Assembly (NCBI GenBank): GCA_943372215.1
Contig: CALRXU020000001.1
Coordinates: 253,528-317,527, forward strand
Direction of reading: 5' to 3'
DNA length: 64,000 nucleotides
Source of the DNA: UBA6183 sp943372215
GTDB taxonomy: Bacteria > Bacteroidota > Bacteroidia > UKL13-3
Position numbers and translations under genes: made by a program. The notes beneath the pieces were generated by a model. That model saw only the letters and a list, made by a program, of their open reading frames with translations. It was not told where the DNA came from and ran no database searches. Shown here one piece after another: positions 9,305-18,846 of the stretch (the first letter of the stretch is position 1; each line of letters starts with the position of its first letter).

Positions 9305-10027
9305 ATGGTTTATGTAACCCACGATATTGATTGGATCTCCCCCTTGCATCCATTTTCTGTTGCCAAGGCTTTTACACATGGCAATAAATGGCTTAGCCTC
9401 AATAAAATTATCCAGCCAGGCATTTTTATCAAGCATATTCATAAACTGATGGAGTTTAACCAAGCCGAGCACATCAATGCAATTTGGCTAATTGGCGCAC
9501 CCATGCAAAATTCTTATCAAAAAATGGGGCTGAGGTACACTTTTGATTGCAGGTCATATAAAAATCTTGTAAAAACACTGGTTAATGAGCGGGTTAAAAT
9601 CGGGTTACATAGTGTACAATCGGAAGACATTTCCAAACAATTCCAAGCATTGCAATCTTTGGTCCCTTCCCCCATCAAATTTCACAGAAGCCATTACCTT
9701 AAGTTTGACTCCAATAAACTTTTTCCCCGCCTACAACAACACCACATCGCAACAGATTTCAGTCTTGGCCAAGCCAGACAAATTAATCTCCCAGAACAAC
9801 CGCCCATCTCTTATGGTGTAAATTGTGTTCCTACCATCCTTTTTGACAATCTTTTCTTCTTTCAAAAACCAGATGAAGCTTTTAAACAATTTGAAGCTAC
9901 GCTTCAACTGGCTCAATCAAAACAACAAGATGTAGCCATCCTGTTTCATCCTGAGAACCTTGCGATAAATCCTAGATTATGGGATTATTATAAAGATGTT
10001 CTTCGCATTGCTGGCTTAATCAGCTAG
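9305..10027 (+). CDS. NodB-like polysaccharide deacetylase-related protein
   Basis: 240 residues. The start MVYVTHDIDWISPLHP carries a THDIDW motif that fits the first NodB motif (metal-binding Asp-Asp spaced as H-D-I-D). A second candidate metal-binding stretch is FHRSHYLKFD near residue 122. The C-terminus has AILFHPENLAINP, which could supply the last catalytic His. There is no signal peptide, so it probably acts in the cytoplasm on a lipid-linked or nucleotide-linked sugar. The family assignment rests on motif pattern, and activity is inference. Confidence 0.62.
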   Translation: MVYVTHDIDWISPLHPFSVAKAFTHGNKWLSLNKIIQPGIFIKHIHKLMEFNQAEHINAIWLIGAPMQNSYQKMGLRYTFDCRSYKNLVKTLVNERVKIGLHSVQSEDISKQFQALQSLVPSPIKFHRSHYLKFDSNKLFPRLQQHHIATDFSLGQARQINLPEQPPISYGVNCVPTILFDNLFFFQKPDEAFKQFEATLQLAQSKQQDVAILFHPENLAINPRLWDYYKDVLRIAGLIS

Positions 10028-10216
10028 GCCCTCTTTAAAACTTTTCCACTTTTAGTTTACACTGTTTAATTTAATTTTCAGTAACCTCTAGCCCAATAAG
10101 CCCTGCTTATAACCACTAGCAGCCATTTACCTCATTTATAGCAGCTTTATCAACCGTATTGCTCTTTTTAACCCACACCATTACCCGATTTGGCTGTTCC
10201 TTATAAACAGTGCTTG

Positions 10217-10247
10217 TTTGAAACATTGCTTTTATAACCTAAACTTG
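10217..10247 (+). promoter_or_regulatory. Promoter for the aminotransferase gene
   Basis: TTTG at 10217-10220 followed after 19 bases by TAAACTTG at 10240-10247, one mismatch from the Bacteroidota -7 consensus TAnnTTTG with the expected spacing. It lies in a 237-bp gap that separates the glycosyltransferase operon from the aminotransferase, so the last three cluster genes probably have their own transcription start. Confidence 0.6.
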
Positions 10248-10273
10248 CATGTTCATTAAAAACCGTGCAGCAT

Positions 10274-11485
10274 ATGTTACCCTTTTCACCTCCACACATT
10301 GACCAATTAATTATTGACGAAGTAATTGATACACTGAAAAGTGGGTGGATAACAACTGGCCCTAAAACCAAACGTTTTGAAAAAGAAATTACGGCCTATT
10401 GCGGAAACCAATCAACACTTTGTTTAAACTCCGCCACAGCAGGACTTGAGATTATGCTCAGGTGGTTTGGCGTTGGCCCAGGTGATGAAGTAATTTTACC
10501 TGCTTACACCTATAGCGCAACAGCCAATGTGGTGATGCATTGTGGTGCAAAACCTGTTTTTGTTGATGTTAAGCCTGACTTTAATATTAACCCTGATGAG
10601 GTAAAAAAGGCCATAACGCCACACACAAAAGTAATTATGCCTGTTGATTTTGCAGGCTATCCATGCGATTATGAGGCACTAAATGCGCTGGTTAGATTGC
10701 CAAAGATAAAAGCCATGTTTAACGCAAAAACATTGGAACAACAACAACTTGGCCGTATCATGATACTCAGCGATGCAGCGCATAGCTTTGGGGCTTGGTA
10801 CCAAGGCAAAAGAGCAGGCAGTTTAACGGATGTGTCGGTATTTAGCTTCCATGCCGTTAAAAACCTTACCACAGCCGAAGGTGGAGCCATAGCGCTTAAT
10901 CTACCTGAGCCTTTTAACAACGAAGAAATTTACAAATACCTTTGCATTAAAACCCTACATGGGCAAAATAAGGATGCATTGGCAAAAACCATTCCTGGCA
11001 ACTGGAGATACGATATTATTGAGCCTGGCTATAAAATGAACATGACCGATATTATGGCCAGCATTGGGTTAGTGGAATTAAGTAGGTATGATCAGGAAAC
11101 GCTGCCACTTCGCAAAAAAATCTATGATGCATACACCGCTGCATTAAGCAAACAACCTTGGGCTATTATTCCTGAATATGAAAATACGCAAAAAGTAACT
11201 TCATATCACTTGTATGCGTTGCGCATTAAAGGGGCTTCTGAGGCGCAACGTGATGCCATTATTGCCAAAATATTTGAAAAACAAGTGAGTGTGAATGTGC
11301 ATTTTATACCTGTGCCTATGATGAGTTTTTACGTAAGTCAAGGGTATGATATTCAAAACTACCCAAATACATTGGCCCAGTATCAAAACGAAATTTCACT
11401 TCCGGTATGGATTGATATGACAGCAGAACAAATTAATATGGTGATAGAGGCTGTTCAATCTTCCGTTCGTGAAGTCATAAGTTAG
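10274..11485 (+). CDS. DegT/DnrJ/EryC1-family sugar aminotransferase
   Basis: 403 residues from the ATG at 10274. A GTG nine bases upstream is in frame, but MLPFSPPHID is the standard N-terminus. It is a PLP-dependent transaminase of nucleotide-linked ketosugars: LKSGWITTGPKTKRFE binds substrate, SDAAHSFGA holds the PLP-ring Asp (about 167), and SFHAVKNLTTAEGGA holds the Schiff-base Lys (about 196). The segment at about 140-160 is a small insertion (KAMFNAKTLEQQQ) relative to shorter family members. With the CapD/PglF-like dehydratase and PglC-like transferase that follow, it fits a 4-amino-4,6-dideoxy sugar (bacillosamine-type) pathway. Confidence 0.92.
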   Translation: MLPFSPPHIDQLIIDEVIDTLKSGWITTGPKTKRFEKEITAYCGNQSTLCLNSATAGLEIMLRWFGVGPGDEVILPAYTYSATANVVMHCGAKPVFVDVKPDFNINPDEVKKAITPHTKVIMPVDFAGYPCDYEALNALVRLPKIKAMFNAKTLEQQQLGRIMILSDAAHSFGAWYQGKRAGSLTDVSVFSFHAVKNLTTAEGGAIALNLPEPFNNEEIYKYLCIKTLHGQNKDALAKTIPGNWRYDIIEPGYKMNMTDIMASIGLVELSRYDQETLPLRKKIYDAYTAALSKQPWAIIPEYENTQKVTSYHLYALRIKGASEAQRDAIIAKIFEKQVSVNVHFIPVPMMSFYVSQGYDIQNYPNTLAQYQNEISLPVWIDMTAEQINMVIEAVQSSVREVIS

Positions 11486-11545
11486 TTTGGTGAAATCATA
11501 CACCCAATGCCTGTTTAATTTATCATTTTCGTATAGTATAGTAAA

Positions 11546-12136
11546 ATGCTCAAAAGATTGTTTGATTTGACCTGCAGTGCAATTGGTATTGTAATATTGA
11601 GCCCCATATTTTTGGTGTTATGGATACTCATAAAAACAGAAAGTAAAGGCCCTGCAATATTTAAACAAACAAGGGTTGGCAAAAATAATGTGGATTTTAA
11701 ACTGTATAAATTCAGAAGCATGTTTATAAATGCCGAAAGTAAAGGCCAACTTACCGTTGGAATGCGAGACCCGCGAATTACAAAGGTGGGCTACTACTTG
11801 CGTAAGTTTAAGCTGGATGAATTGCCACAACTGTTTAATGTATTTGAAGGATCAATGAGTTTAGTGGGCCCAAGACCAGAAGTTAGAAAATATGTAGATT
11901 ATTACAATGCTGAACAATTAAACGTGCTTCAGGTGCGGCCAGGCATAACAGATTATGCCTCTATTCAGTTCATTCATGAAAATGAATTATTAGCCAAAGC
12001 CGAAAACCCAGAACAGTATTATATTCAACATATTATGCCTGAAAAACTACGCATTAACTTGGAATATGTGGCAAAGCCTACACTAACCAATGATATAAAA
12101 CTCATTTTCAAAACATTAATAAAGATTATATATTAA
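11546..12136 (+). CDS. Initiating phosphosugar transferase (PglC/WcaJ-type monotopic PGT)
   Basis: 196 residues, the length of the minimal PglC-type enzymes, which move a phosphosugar from a UDP-sugar to undecaprenyl phosphate and so start repeat-unit assembly. One hydrophobic re-entrant helix is at residues 10-30 (CSAIGIVILSPIFLVLWILI). Family motifs follow in order: FKQTRVGKN, YKFRSM, the catalytic Asp-Glu pair in FKLDELPQL, SLVGPRPE, and RPGITDYASI. The large WcaJ N-terminal membrane domain is absent. Its place between the aminotransferase and dehydratase genes suggests that the first sugar is a diacetamido-dideoxy sugar. Confidence 0.93.
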   Translation: MLKRLFDLTCSAIGIVILSPIFLVLWILIKTESKGPAIFKQTRVGKNNVDFKLYKFRSMFINAESKGQLTVGMRDPRITKVGYYLRKFKLDELPQLFNVFEGSMSLVGPRPEVRKYVDYYNAEQLNVLQVRPGITDYASIQFIHENELLAKAENPEQYYIQHIMPEKLRINLEYVAKPTLTNDIKLIFKTLIKIIY

Positions 12137-12169
12137 AAAAACTTAGTTAACTTTTTATTAAAACCTCAA

Positions 12170-12177
12170 TATATTTG
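12170..12177 (+). promoter_or_regulatory. -7 element upstream of the dehydratase gene
   Basis: TATATTTG matches TAnnTTTG and lies 26 bases before the ATG at 12204, inside a 67-bp AT-rich gap. No good TTTG is seen at the -33 position. Confidence 0.5.
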
Positions 12178-12203
12178 CACTTAATAACCGCTTTAACACA
12201 AAC

Positions 12204-14153
12204 ATGAGCCTATTACGAAAAATATTTCCTGCTACCAACAGCATCCCGCGATGGGTGATATTTTTTATTGATGTGTTGATTTGTGGATTCTCCTACCTGT
12301 TTGCATACCTACTGCGCTTTAACTTTTTTATTGACGAAACATTTGTTTGGCATTACCTCACTCCTTTGCCGCTTGTTTTAGCCGTACGTGCCCTTTTTAT
12401 GATTTACTTTAGGGTGTATGCTGGTATTATCAGGCACTCAAGTGTACAAGATGCCTTGAGGGTTTTTTATACCATTTCTCTAAGTACAATTCTTTTAATC
12501 ATTATTAACCTTACTTACCTTAAAATAAATAACGAAAGGGCATTTATCCCAATATCCATCATTATTATTGATTACTTAGGCAGCGTGCTATTGATGAGCA
12601 TGTTCAGGCTTGGGGTAAAAGTAGCTTACATGCGTGTTACCAAGCCCGATGAATCTAACCAAAAAAATATTGCCATTTTCGGGGCTGGTGAAGCTGGGGT
12701 TATTGCCAAACGTAAAATTGAGCAGCATGCCAATGGAGAACTTAAAATTATTGCATTTTTTGATGATAACCCTAAGCGCAGCAACAACTACATTGATGGC
12801 ATTACTGTTTTTAATCCCCAAAAAGACTTTGATAGCGTAATTAACAAATACAAAATTCAGGAAATCATTATCAGCGATTATAATATTACCCTTAGCCGCA
12901 AACAAGAGCTTATTGAAAGCTGTTTGGCCTATAATATTAAAGTGCGTAACGTACCCCCTATTGAAAAGTGGATTAATGGGGAGTTGAGTTATGGGCAGAT
13001 TAAAAACGTGCGCATTGAGGACTTGATTGAGCGAGATACCATTGTTTTAGACAAAGGAGCCATTGCAGCTCAAGTGAAAGATAAAGTGGTGATGGTTACT
13101 GGTGCCGCTGGAAGTATTGGAAGCGAAATTGTACGACAATTGCTAAAATTTGGCCCGAAACAATTGCTGTTGGTTGATAAAAGTGAGGTCCGGTTGTATG
13201 AATTAAACAATGAATTACATGACTTACTAAACCCCAAATTTGCCAAACAAGTTAAAATTGTCCTTGCTGATATTTGCTCTAAAGAACGCATGGAACACAT
13301 ATTCAGCACCTATCGTCCGGAAATTATTTACCATGCTGCTGCTTATAAGCATGTGCCTTTAATGGAGGAAAACGCCTGCGAAGCCGTTCGCGTTAATGTA
13401 GGCGGAACCAAAATCATTGCAGATTTATCAGTGAAACATGAAGTGGAAAAATTTGTGATGGTTTCTACAGACAAAGCAGTGAACCCAACCAATGTAATGG
13501 GTGCATCAAAACGTATTGCTGAAATTTACGTGCAATCCCTCAGCAACTTTTTAGATGAAACCAACTCTTCAAAAACCCGCTTTATCACCACCCGCTTCGG
13601 TAATGTATTAGGAAGCAGTGGTTCTGTTATCCCGAAATTCAGAAAACAAATTGAAGACGGTGGGCCCATAACCGTTACGCATCCTGATATTACCCGATTC
13701 TTTATGACCATACCAGAAGCATGCCAGCTGGTATTGGAAGCCGGAAATATGGGCAGAGGTGGCGAGATTTATATTTTTGATATGGGCAAATCAGTTAAAA
13801 TTATTGATTTGGCAAAAAAAATGATTAAACTTTCTGGCTTAACCTTAGGCCAGGATATTCAAATTGTATTCACGGGAATGCGCCCCGGTGAGAAAATTAA
13901 AGAGGAACTGTTGGCCGACACAGAAAACACATTGGCAACATACCACCCTAAAATTATGATTGCCCAAGTGCGTACTTATGATTTCTTGCAGGTTGCCGCT
14001 CAAATTGATGAGTTGATAGATAGTTATGCTTCACAAAAAGACCAGGAAATGGTGCAGCGCATGAAAATATTGGTTCCTGAGTTCATTAGCCAAAATTCCA
14101 AATACGAATCGCTGGATTATGATAATGCTCATCTTCGTTCCATAAAAAAATAA
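12204..14153 (+). CDS. Membrane-bound nucleotide-sugar 4,6-dehydratase (CapD/WbpM/PglF family)
   Basis: 649 residues, the size of the large WbpM/FlaA1-like dehydratases. Four membrane helices lie in the first 140 residues. A first Rossmann region at about 152 (IAIFGAGEAGVIAK) is followed by the catalytic SDR domain from about 295 with VTGAAGSIGSEIVRQ, YHAAAYKHVPLMEENACEA and VSTDKAVNPTNVMGASKR. In the last of these the usual YxxxK Tyr is replaced by Met (V-M-G-A-S-K), as in this family. It makes UDP-4-keto-6-deoxy sugars, the substrate for the DegT aminotransferase. It is the last gene of the cluster and is followed by a clear terminator. Confidence 0.93.
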   Translation: MSLLRKIFPATNSIPRWVIFFIDVLICGFSYLFAYLLRFNFFIDETFVWHYLTPLPLVLAVRALFMIYFRVYAGIIRHSSVQDALRVFYTISLSTILLIIINLTYLKINNERAFIPISIIIIDYLGSVLLMSMFRLGVKVAYMRVTKPDESNQKNIAIFGAGEAGVIAKRKIEQHANGELKIIAFFDDNPKRSNNYIDGITVFNPQKDFDSVINKYKIQEIIISDYNITLSRKQELIESCLAYNIKVRNVPPIEKWINGELSYGQIKNVRIEDLIERDTIVLDKGAIAAQVKDKVVMVTGAAGSIGSEIVRQLLKFGPKQLLLVDKSEVRLYELNNELHDLLNPKFAKQVKIVLADICSKERMEHIFSTYRPEIIYHAAAYKHVPLMEENACEAVRVNVGGTKIIADLSVKHEVEKFVMVSTDKAVNPTNVMGASKRIAEIYVQSLSNFLDETNSSKTRFITTRFGNVLGSSGSVIPKFRKQIEDGGPITVTHPDITRFFMTIPEACQLVLEAGNMGRGGEIYIFDMGKSVKIIDLAKKMIKLSGLTLGQDIQIVFTGMRPGEKIKEELLADTENTLATYHPKIMIAQVRTYDFLQVAAQIDELIDSYASQKDQEMVQRMKILVPEFISQNSKYESLDYDNAHLRSIKK

Positions 14154-14175
14154 CCAACCCCTATTGAACTATACA

Positions 14176-14204
14176 AAAGCCCTTGATTTTTAAGGGCTTT
14201 TTTG
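14176..14204 (+). terminator. Rho-independent terminator after the polysaccharide cluster
   Basis: Perfect 9-bp stem AAAGCCCTT (14176-14184) and AAGGGCTTT (14192-14200) with a 7-base loop, followed by more T. It lies 23 bases after the dehydratase stop codon. Confidence 0.9.
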
Positions 14205-14299
14205 TTGTTTAAAAGGAGATACCTACACGTTATCCACTCTTTAGAAAAACTCTAAATAAGTTTTTTTTTGAAAGCCCGATATTTTTACAAGATTGTGAA

Positions 14300-14307
14300 T
14301 ATATTTG
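14300..14307 (+). promoter_or_regulatory. -7 element of the alternative complex III operon
   Basis: TATATTTG matches TAnnTTTG, 79 bases before the actA ATG. It implies an untranslated leader of about 70 bases, long compared with other promoters in this window. A TTTG at 14267-14270 is too far (29 bases) to be a standard -33 box. Confidence 0.5.
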
Positions 14308-14385
14308 CGCCCACAACTAGGACTATGAGGTGCAAGAGTACTGAATTTACTAGTTATTTAAACCTTGTACAATCAGATTGTTACG

Positions 14386-15654
14386 ATGAGATTTTTAAGA
14401 ATTACTTCCTTATTTGCACTCCTCGCTTTGAGCGTCTCAGCAAGTTTTGCTGATGTTGCCGAGGGTGAAAAACTATTTAATGCCAATTGTACTTCATGCC
14501 ATGCGCTGAATGAAAAAGTAGTTGGCCCTGCCTTAAAAGGTGTTAATGATAAATATGATGAAGCCTGGCTCATCAAATGGATCAAAAACTCACAGGCTAT
14601 GGTTAAAAGCGGAGACGCTAAAGCCGTTAAGGTGTACAATGAGAACAACCAATCGGTGATGACCTCATTTGAAAACCTGAGCGATGCGCAGATTAAGTCA
14701 ATCTTGGCTTACATCAAAACGCCTCCTGCTGCTGCTCCAACCTCTGGAACTCCCACAGGCACTGACACAGCAACAACTACACCAGCCGAAAACAGTTTCT
14801 ACAACAACACCACCTTGATAGCATTAAGCATCATGGCGTTGATATTGTTTATCATCGTGTTTGTGTTGTACCGCATTAAAAACACGGTTCAAGGCATTTA
14901 TTACCAAAAATTCCCTGAGGTTGCCGCTTTAGAAGCTGAACCAATAGTGGATGTAAGAACCACCTGGAAATACAAACTATTTACCAAACACCCAGTTGTA
15001 GGTACCATTGTGGTGGTATTATTATTTACTGTAGTGTTAGGTATATATGGTTTTGATTATGGCAATAAAAAAGTTGGGGTACAAAAAGGATATGCTCCAG
15101 TACAACCCATCAACTACAGCCATGAGTTGCATGCGGGAAAATACAAAATTAACTGTTTGTATTGCCATAGCGGTGCTGATAAGAGCAAACAAGCCACCAT
15201 TCCTTCAGCCAGTACTTGTATGAACTGCCATGCACATGTTACCGCAAGTGCCAAATATGATGGTGCTGTTTCTCCTGAAATTGCTAAAATTTACGATGCA
15301 GTGGGCTGGGATGCTGATAAAAAAGCATACGACCCTAATAAGCAACAAAAACCAATCAAATGGGTTCGCATACATAACTTACCTGATTTGGCTTACTTCA
15401 ACCACGCCCAACACGTAAAAGCAGGCAAAGTAGAGTGTCAAAGTTGCCATGGGCCAATTGAAACCATGAAAGTGGTTTACCAACAAAGTTCATTGCAAAT
15501 GGGCTGGTGTATCAATTGCCACCGCGAAGCCAAAGTTGATGTTGAAAACAACGACTACTACGAAAAATTGCATGCTGATTTAAAAGCTCAAGGTAAATCA
15601 TACGCCACTGTAAGCAGTGTTGGTGGTTTAGAGTGCGGTAAGTGCCATTATTAA
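14386..15654 (+). CDS. actA: ActA, multiheme cytochrome c subunit of alternative complex III (six hemes)
   Basis: About 422 residues from ATG 14386. The frame is open back to a TTG at 14365, but MRFLRITSLFALLALSVSASFA is a clean signal peptide. A monoheme cytochrome c domain comes first (CTSCH), then a Pro/Thr-rich linker, a membrane helix (about 146-168), a second membrane helix (about 203-223), and the usual pentaheme part with CLYCH, CMNCH, CQSCH, CINCH and CGKCH. The total is six CxxCH sites. The pentaheme part is the electron conduit from the complex to an oxidase or soluble carrier. The added N-terminal monoheme domain is a fusion seen in Bacteroidota relatives of ActA. Confidence 0.92.
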   Translation: MRFLRITSLFALLALSVSASFADVAEGEKLFNANCTSCHALNEKVVGPALKGVNDKYDEAWLIKWIKNSQAMVKSGDAKAVKVYNENNQSVMTSFENLSDAQIKSILAYIKTPPAAAPTSGTPTGTDTATTTPAENSFYNNTTLIALSIMALILFIIVFVLYRIKNTVQGIYYQKFPEVAALEAEPIVDVRTTWKYKLFTKHPVVGTIVVVLLFTVVLGIYGFDYGNKKVGVQKGYAPVQPINYSHELHAGKYKINCLYCHSGADKSKQATIPSASTCMNCHAHVTASAKYDGAVSPEIAKIYDAVGWDADKKAYDPNKQQKPIKWVRIHNLPDLAYFNHAQHVKAGKVECQSCHGPIETMKVVYQQSSLQMGWCINCHREAKVDVENNDYYEKLHADLKAQGKSYATVSSVGGLECGKCHY

Positions 15655-15712
15655 CATTGAGAATTACCCAAACAGTAATCACTCTATTAATTAACGAAGA
15701 AAAAAATCATCA

Positions 15713-18700
15713 ATGGAAAATAAAAATACATACTGGAAAGGTTTAGAGGAATTAAACAACGACCCTAATTTCCTGCGCAATAAACGTAATGAGTTTGCCG
15801 AAGGTATTCCGTTAGAAGAAGTACTTACCGAACAAGACGGAGAGTTAACTTCAAACAGACGCGATTTTTTAAAATACTTTGGTTTTGGAATTTCAGCAGT
15901 TGCTTTAGCTGCTTGTAATAAAACTCCAGTAAAAAACGCTATTCCGTATATTGTAAAACCTGAAAATATTACTCCAGGTGTTCCAAACTGGTATGCATCA
16001 ACCAACCCAACAACGGGTGTTAGTGTATTGGTTAAAACCCGTGAAGGTCGCCCTGTTAAAATAGAAGGAAATCCAGAATCTCCTATATTCAAAGGTGGTG
16101 TAAACGCAGCAGACCATGCAAGCATCCTTGAGTTGTATGACAACGAGCGTTTACAAGGCCCGAAAGCCGAAGGCAGTGATGTAGATTGGAATACCCTAGA
16201 TGGTAAAATCACCAAAGGTCTTGCTGCTGCTAAAAGCATCCGCATCATTTCTGGTGCCTTAAACAGTGTTTCTACGAAAAAAGCCATTGGTGAATTCACC
16301 GCCAAATACCCACAAACCAAACATGTGGTTTATGAGCCAGTTTCTTACAGTGCTATACTTGAAGCAAACGCACAATCATTTGGCAAAGGAGTTATTCCAG
16401 GTTACCAATTTGATAAAGCGAATGTAATTGTAAGTTTCGGTGCTGACTTTCTAGGAACTTGGATATCACCGGTTGAATATACCAAACAATGGGTTAAAAA
16501 CCGCAAAGTAGGATCAACAAACAACGGTGCCAAAACCATGAGCCGCCATTTCCAGTTTGAGTCTAACTTATCTGTAACAGGTTCAAATGCTGATGTGCGT
16601 ATTCCTCTTAAGCCAAGCGCTGAAGGTGTTGCATTAATCAGCTTATACAACAAAGTAGCTGCCTTAGCTGGTGCTGCCAAATTAACCTCACCTGGTGATG
16701 TTGAGTTTGCAGTAAATATGATTGAAGTAGCTGCAAAAGAGCTATGGGCCAGCCGCGGTAAATCATTGGTGGTTTGCGGCAGCAACAACATCGCACACCA
16801 ACTTATTGTAAATGCACTAAACAGCGTATTGGGCAATATTGGAACTACTGTTGATTTGGACAATTACAGCAACCAAAAAGGTGGAGACGATGCTGCATTT
16901 GAAAACTTTGTAACCGAGTTAAACAGCGGTGCAGTTGATGCAGTAATCTTCTTTAACAGCAACCCTGTTTACAACTATTACAATCCAGCTAAATTAGAAG
17001 GAGCTATTAAGAAAGCGGCTTTAACCATCAGCACCAACAGCGTTGCCGATGAAACCACTTCTTTATGTAAATTTCATGCCCCTGATAATCACTTCTTAGA
17101 ATCGTGGGGTGATGTGGAAGCACGTGTAGGCCATGTTGGCTTAATGCAACCAACCATTTCTCCAGTATTCAATACCCGTCAGGCTTCTGAAAGTTTCTTA
17201 CGTTGGGCTGGTAACAATACTGATTATTATACTTACGTAAAAAACAACTGGACCGCTACATTAGGTGGAGAATCTGGCTGGAACAAAGCTTTGCATGATG
17301 GAGTTATTTCAACCATGAAAACTCCTGTTGCCTATAGCACCAGCGTGTTGCCTCAAGATGCTGTAAATGCTGCATATCAGGCTTACAGCAGCAATAAAGA
17401 TAAAGTAGAATTAAATCTATACACCAAAGTTGGTGCTGGTGACGGACGTTATGCAAACAATCCTTGGTTGCAAGAATTGCCTGATCCTATCAGTAAAGTT
17501 TGCTGGGACAATTACGCTGCCATAGGTAAAGTAACTGCCGATAAGTTAAACTTAAAAGATGGAGATGTGATTACCGTTAAAACCAAAGGAGGAACAGTAG
17601 AAGGTATTCCTGTTTTGGTTCAACCGGGCCAAGCACGTGATACCATTTCTATTGCTTTAGGTTATGGCCGTACCGCAGGTGGACGCGTTGCCAAATACGT
17701 TGGTAAAAATGCCTATCCATTGGTAACCTTTAACGGAAAAACCTACAACTATACTGCTACAGATGTAAGTGTTGAAAAAACTGGTGACGATTACGAATTG
17801 CCACAAACACAAACACACCATACCATTGAAGGACGTGATTTGATTCGCGAAGCTTCATTACAAGAGTTTGTAAAAGACCCTAAAGCTGGTAACCACAAAC
17901 ATGCCCATATTATTACACTATGGGAAGAGCATGAAATGAAAGGACACCGTTGGGCTATGGCTGTTGACTTAAACTCATGCACAGGATGCGGAAGTTGCGT
18001 AGTAAGCTGTAATGCAGAAAACAATGTTCCAGTTGTTGGCCGTGCAGAGGTGTTAAAAAGCCGTGAAATGCACTGGATGCGTATTGACCGCTACTACAGT
18101 TTTAAAGACAAAAACGGAAAAGTTACTACCAAAGAAAAAGAATACGATAAAGCAGAAACAGGAGCCGATTTTGAAAACGTTCGTGTAGTGTTCCAACCGT
18201 TAATGTGCCAACATTGCGGCCACGCTCCTTGCGAAACCGTTTGCCCAGTATTGGCTACGGTACATAGCAGCGAAGGTTTAAACCAAATGGCTTACAATCG
18301 TTGTGTAGGAACCCGCTATTGCGCTAACAACTGCCCTTATAAAGTAAGGCGTTTCAACTGGTTTAAATACCGCGAAAACGATAAGTTTGATTTCTACATG
18401 AACAACGACCTTGGACGTATGGTTATCAACCCTGACGTTACCGTTCGTTCACGTGGTGTTATGGAAAAATGCTCGTTCTGTATTCAACGTATTCAAGCTG
18501 GAAAACTTACTGCTAAACTTGAAAACCGCAAAGTAAAAGATGGTGACGTTAAAACAGCTTGCCAACAAAGTTGCCCAGCTGACGCCATCATTTTTGGTGA
18601 TGTAAACGACAAAAACAGCGAAATAGCAAAACTATTTAACAATGAGCGCAGCTATGTAATGCTTGAGGAATACAATGTTCAACCATCAGTTTCTTACATG

Positions 18701-18814
18701 ACTAAAATACGTAATGTAGATGAAGCATTGGCTGGACATACTGAACACGCAACTAGCGGAGATCATGCCGCAGCAAAACAAGACAGCGCGCATGCTAACG
18801 CTCATGCACATTAA
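15713..18814 (+). CDS. actB: ActB, molybdopterin-oxidoreductase-like / iron-sulfur subunit of alternative complex III
   Basis: 1033 residues, the fused ActB1-ActB2 form. A twin-arginine motif (SNRRDFLK, Arg 49-50) precedes a hydrophobic stretch ending LAAC (Cys 68), so the protein is Tat-exported and possibly lipidated. Residues about 75-700 resemble the molybdopterin oxidoreductase fold, which in this complex is known to lack the cofactor. The C-terminal ferredoxin-like part has four cysteine clusters: CTGCGSCVVSC, CQHCGHAPCETVC, CVGTRYCANNC and CSFC...CQQSC, consistent with four Fe-S clusters. The tail (last 30 residues) is His/Ala-rich. Second gene of a six-gene operon. Confidence 0.93.
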   Translation: MENKNTYWKGLEELNNDPNFLRNKRNEFAEGIPLEEVLTEQDGELTSNRRDFLKYFGFGISAVALAACNKTPVKNAIPYIVKPENITPGVPNWYASTNPTTGVSVLVKTREGRPVKIEGNPESPIFKGGVNAADHASILELYDNERLQGPKAEGSDVDWNTLDGKITKGLAAAKSIRIISGALNSVSTKKAIGEFTAKYPQTKHVVYEPVSYSAILEANAQSFGKGVIPGYQFDKANVIVSFGADFLGTWISPVEYTKQWVKNRKVGSTNNGAKTMSRHFQFESNLSVTGSNADVRIPLKPSAEGVALISLYNKVAALAGAAKLTSPGDVEFAVNMIEVAAKELWASRGKSLVVCGSNNIAHQLIVNALNSVLGNIGTTVDLDNYSNQKGGDDAAFENFVTELNSGAVDAVIFFNSNPVYNYYNPAKLEGAIKKAALTISTNSVADETTSLCKFHAPDNHFLESWGDVEARVGHVGLMQPTISPVFNTRQASESFLRWAGNNTDYYTYVKNNWTATLGGESGWNKALHDGVISTMKTPVAYSTSVLPQDAVNAAYQAYSSNKDKVELNLYTKVGAGDGRYANNPWLQELPDPISKVCWDNYAAIGKVTADKLNLKDGDVITVKTKGGTVEGIPVLVQPGQARDTISIALGYGRTAGGRVAKYVGKNAYPLVTFNGKTYNYTATDVSVEKTGDDYELPQTQTHHTIEGRDLIREASLQEFVKDPKAGNHKHAHIITLWEEHEMKGHRWAMAVDLNSCTGCGSCVVSCNAENNVPVVGRAEVLKSREMHWMRIDRYYSFKDKNGKVTTKEKEYDKAETGADFENVRVVFQPLMCQHCGHAPCETVCPVLATVHSSEGLNQMAYNRCVGTRYCANNCPYKVRRFNWFKYRENDKFDFYMNNDLGRMVINPDVTVRSRGVMEKCSFCIQRIQAGKLTAKLENRKVKDGDVKTACQQSCPADAIIFGDVNDKNSEIAKLFNNERSYVMLEEYNVQPSVSYMTKIRNVDEALAGHTEHATSGDHAAAKQDSAHANAHAH

Positions 18815-18846
18815 TTCAAATAACAGGTCATTATAAAACATAACAC

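Noticed and set aside
10265..10273. GTG at 10265 as start of the aminotransferase
   Set aside because: The ATG at 10274 gives the conserved MLPFSPP N-terminus. The extra three residues are unsupported.
16402..16863. Long antisense open frames inside actB
   Set aside because: Compositional shadows of a strongly conserved gene. No family similarity.
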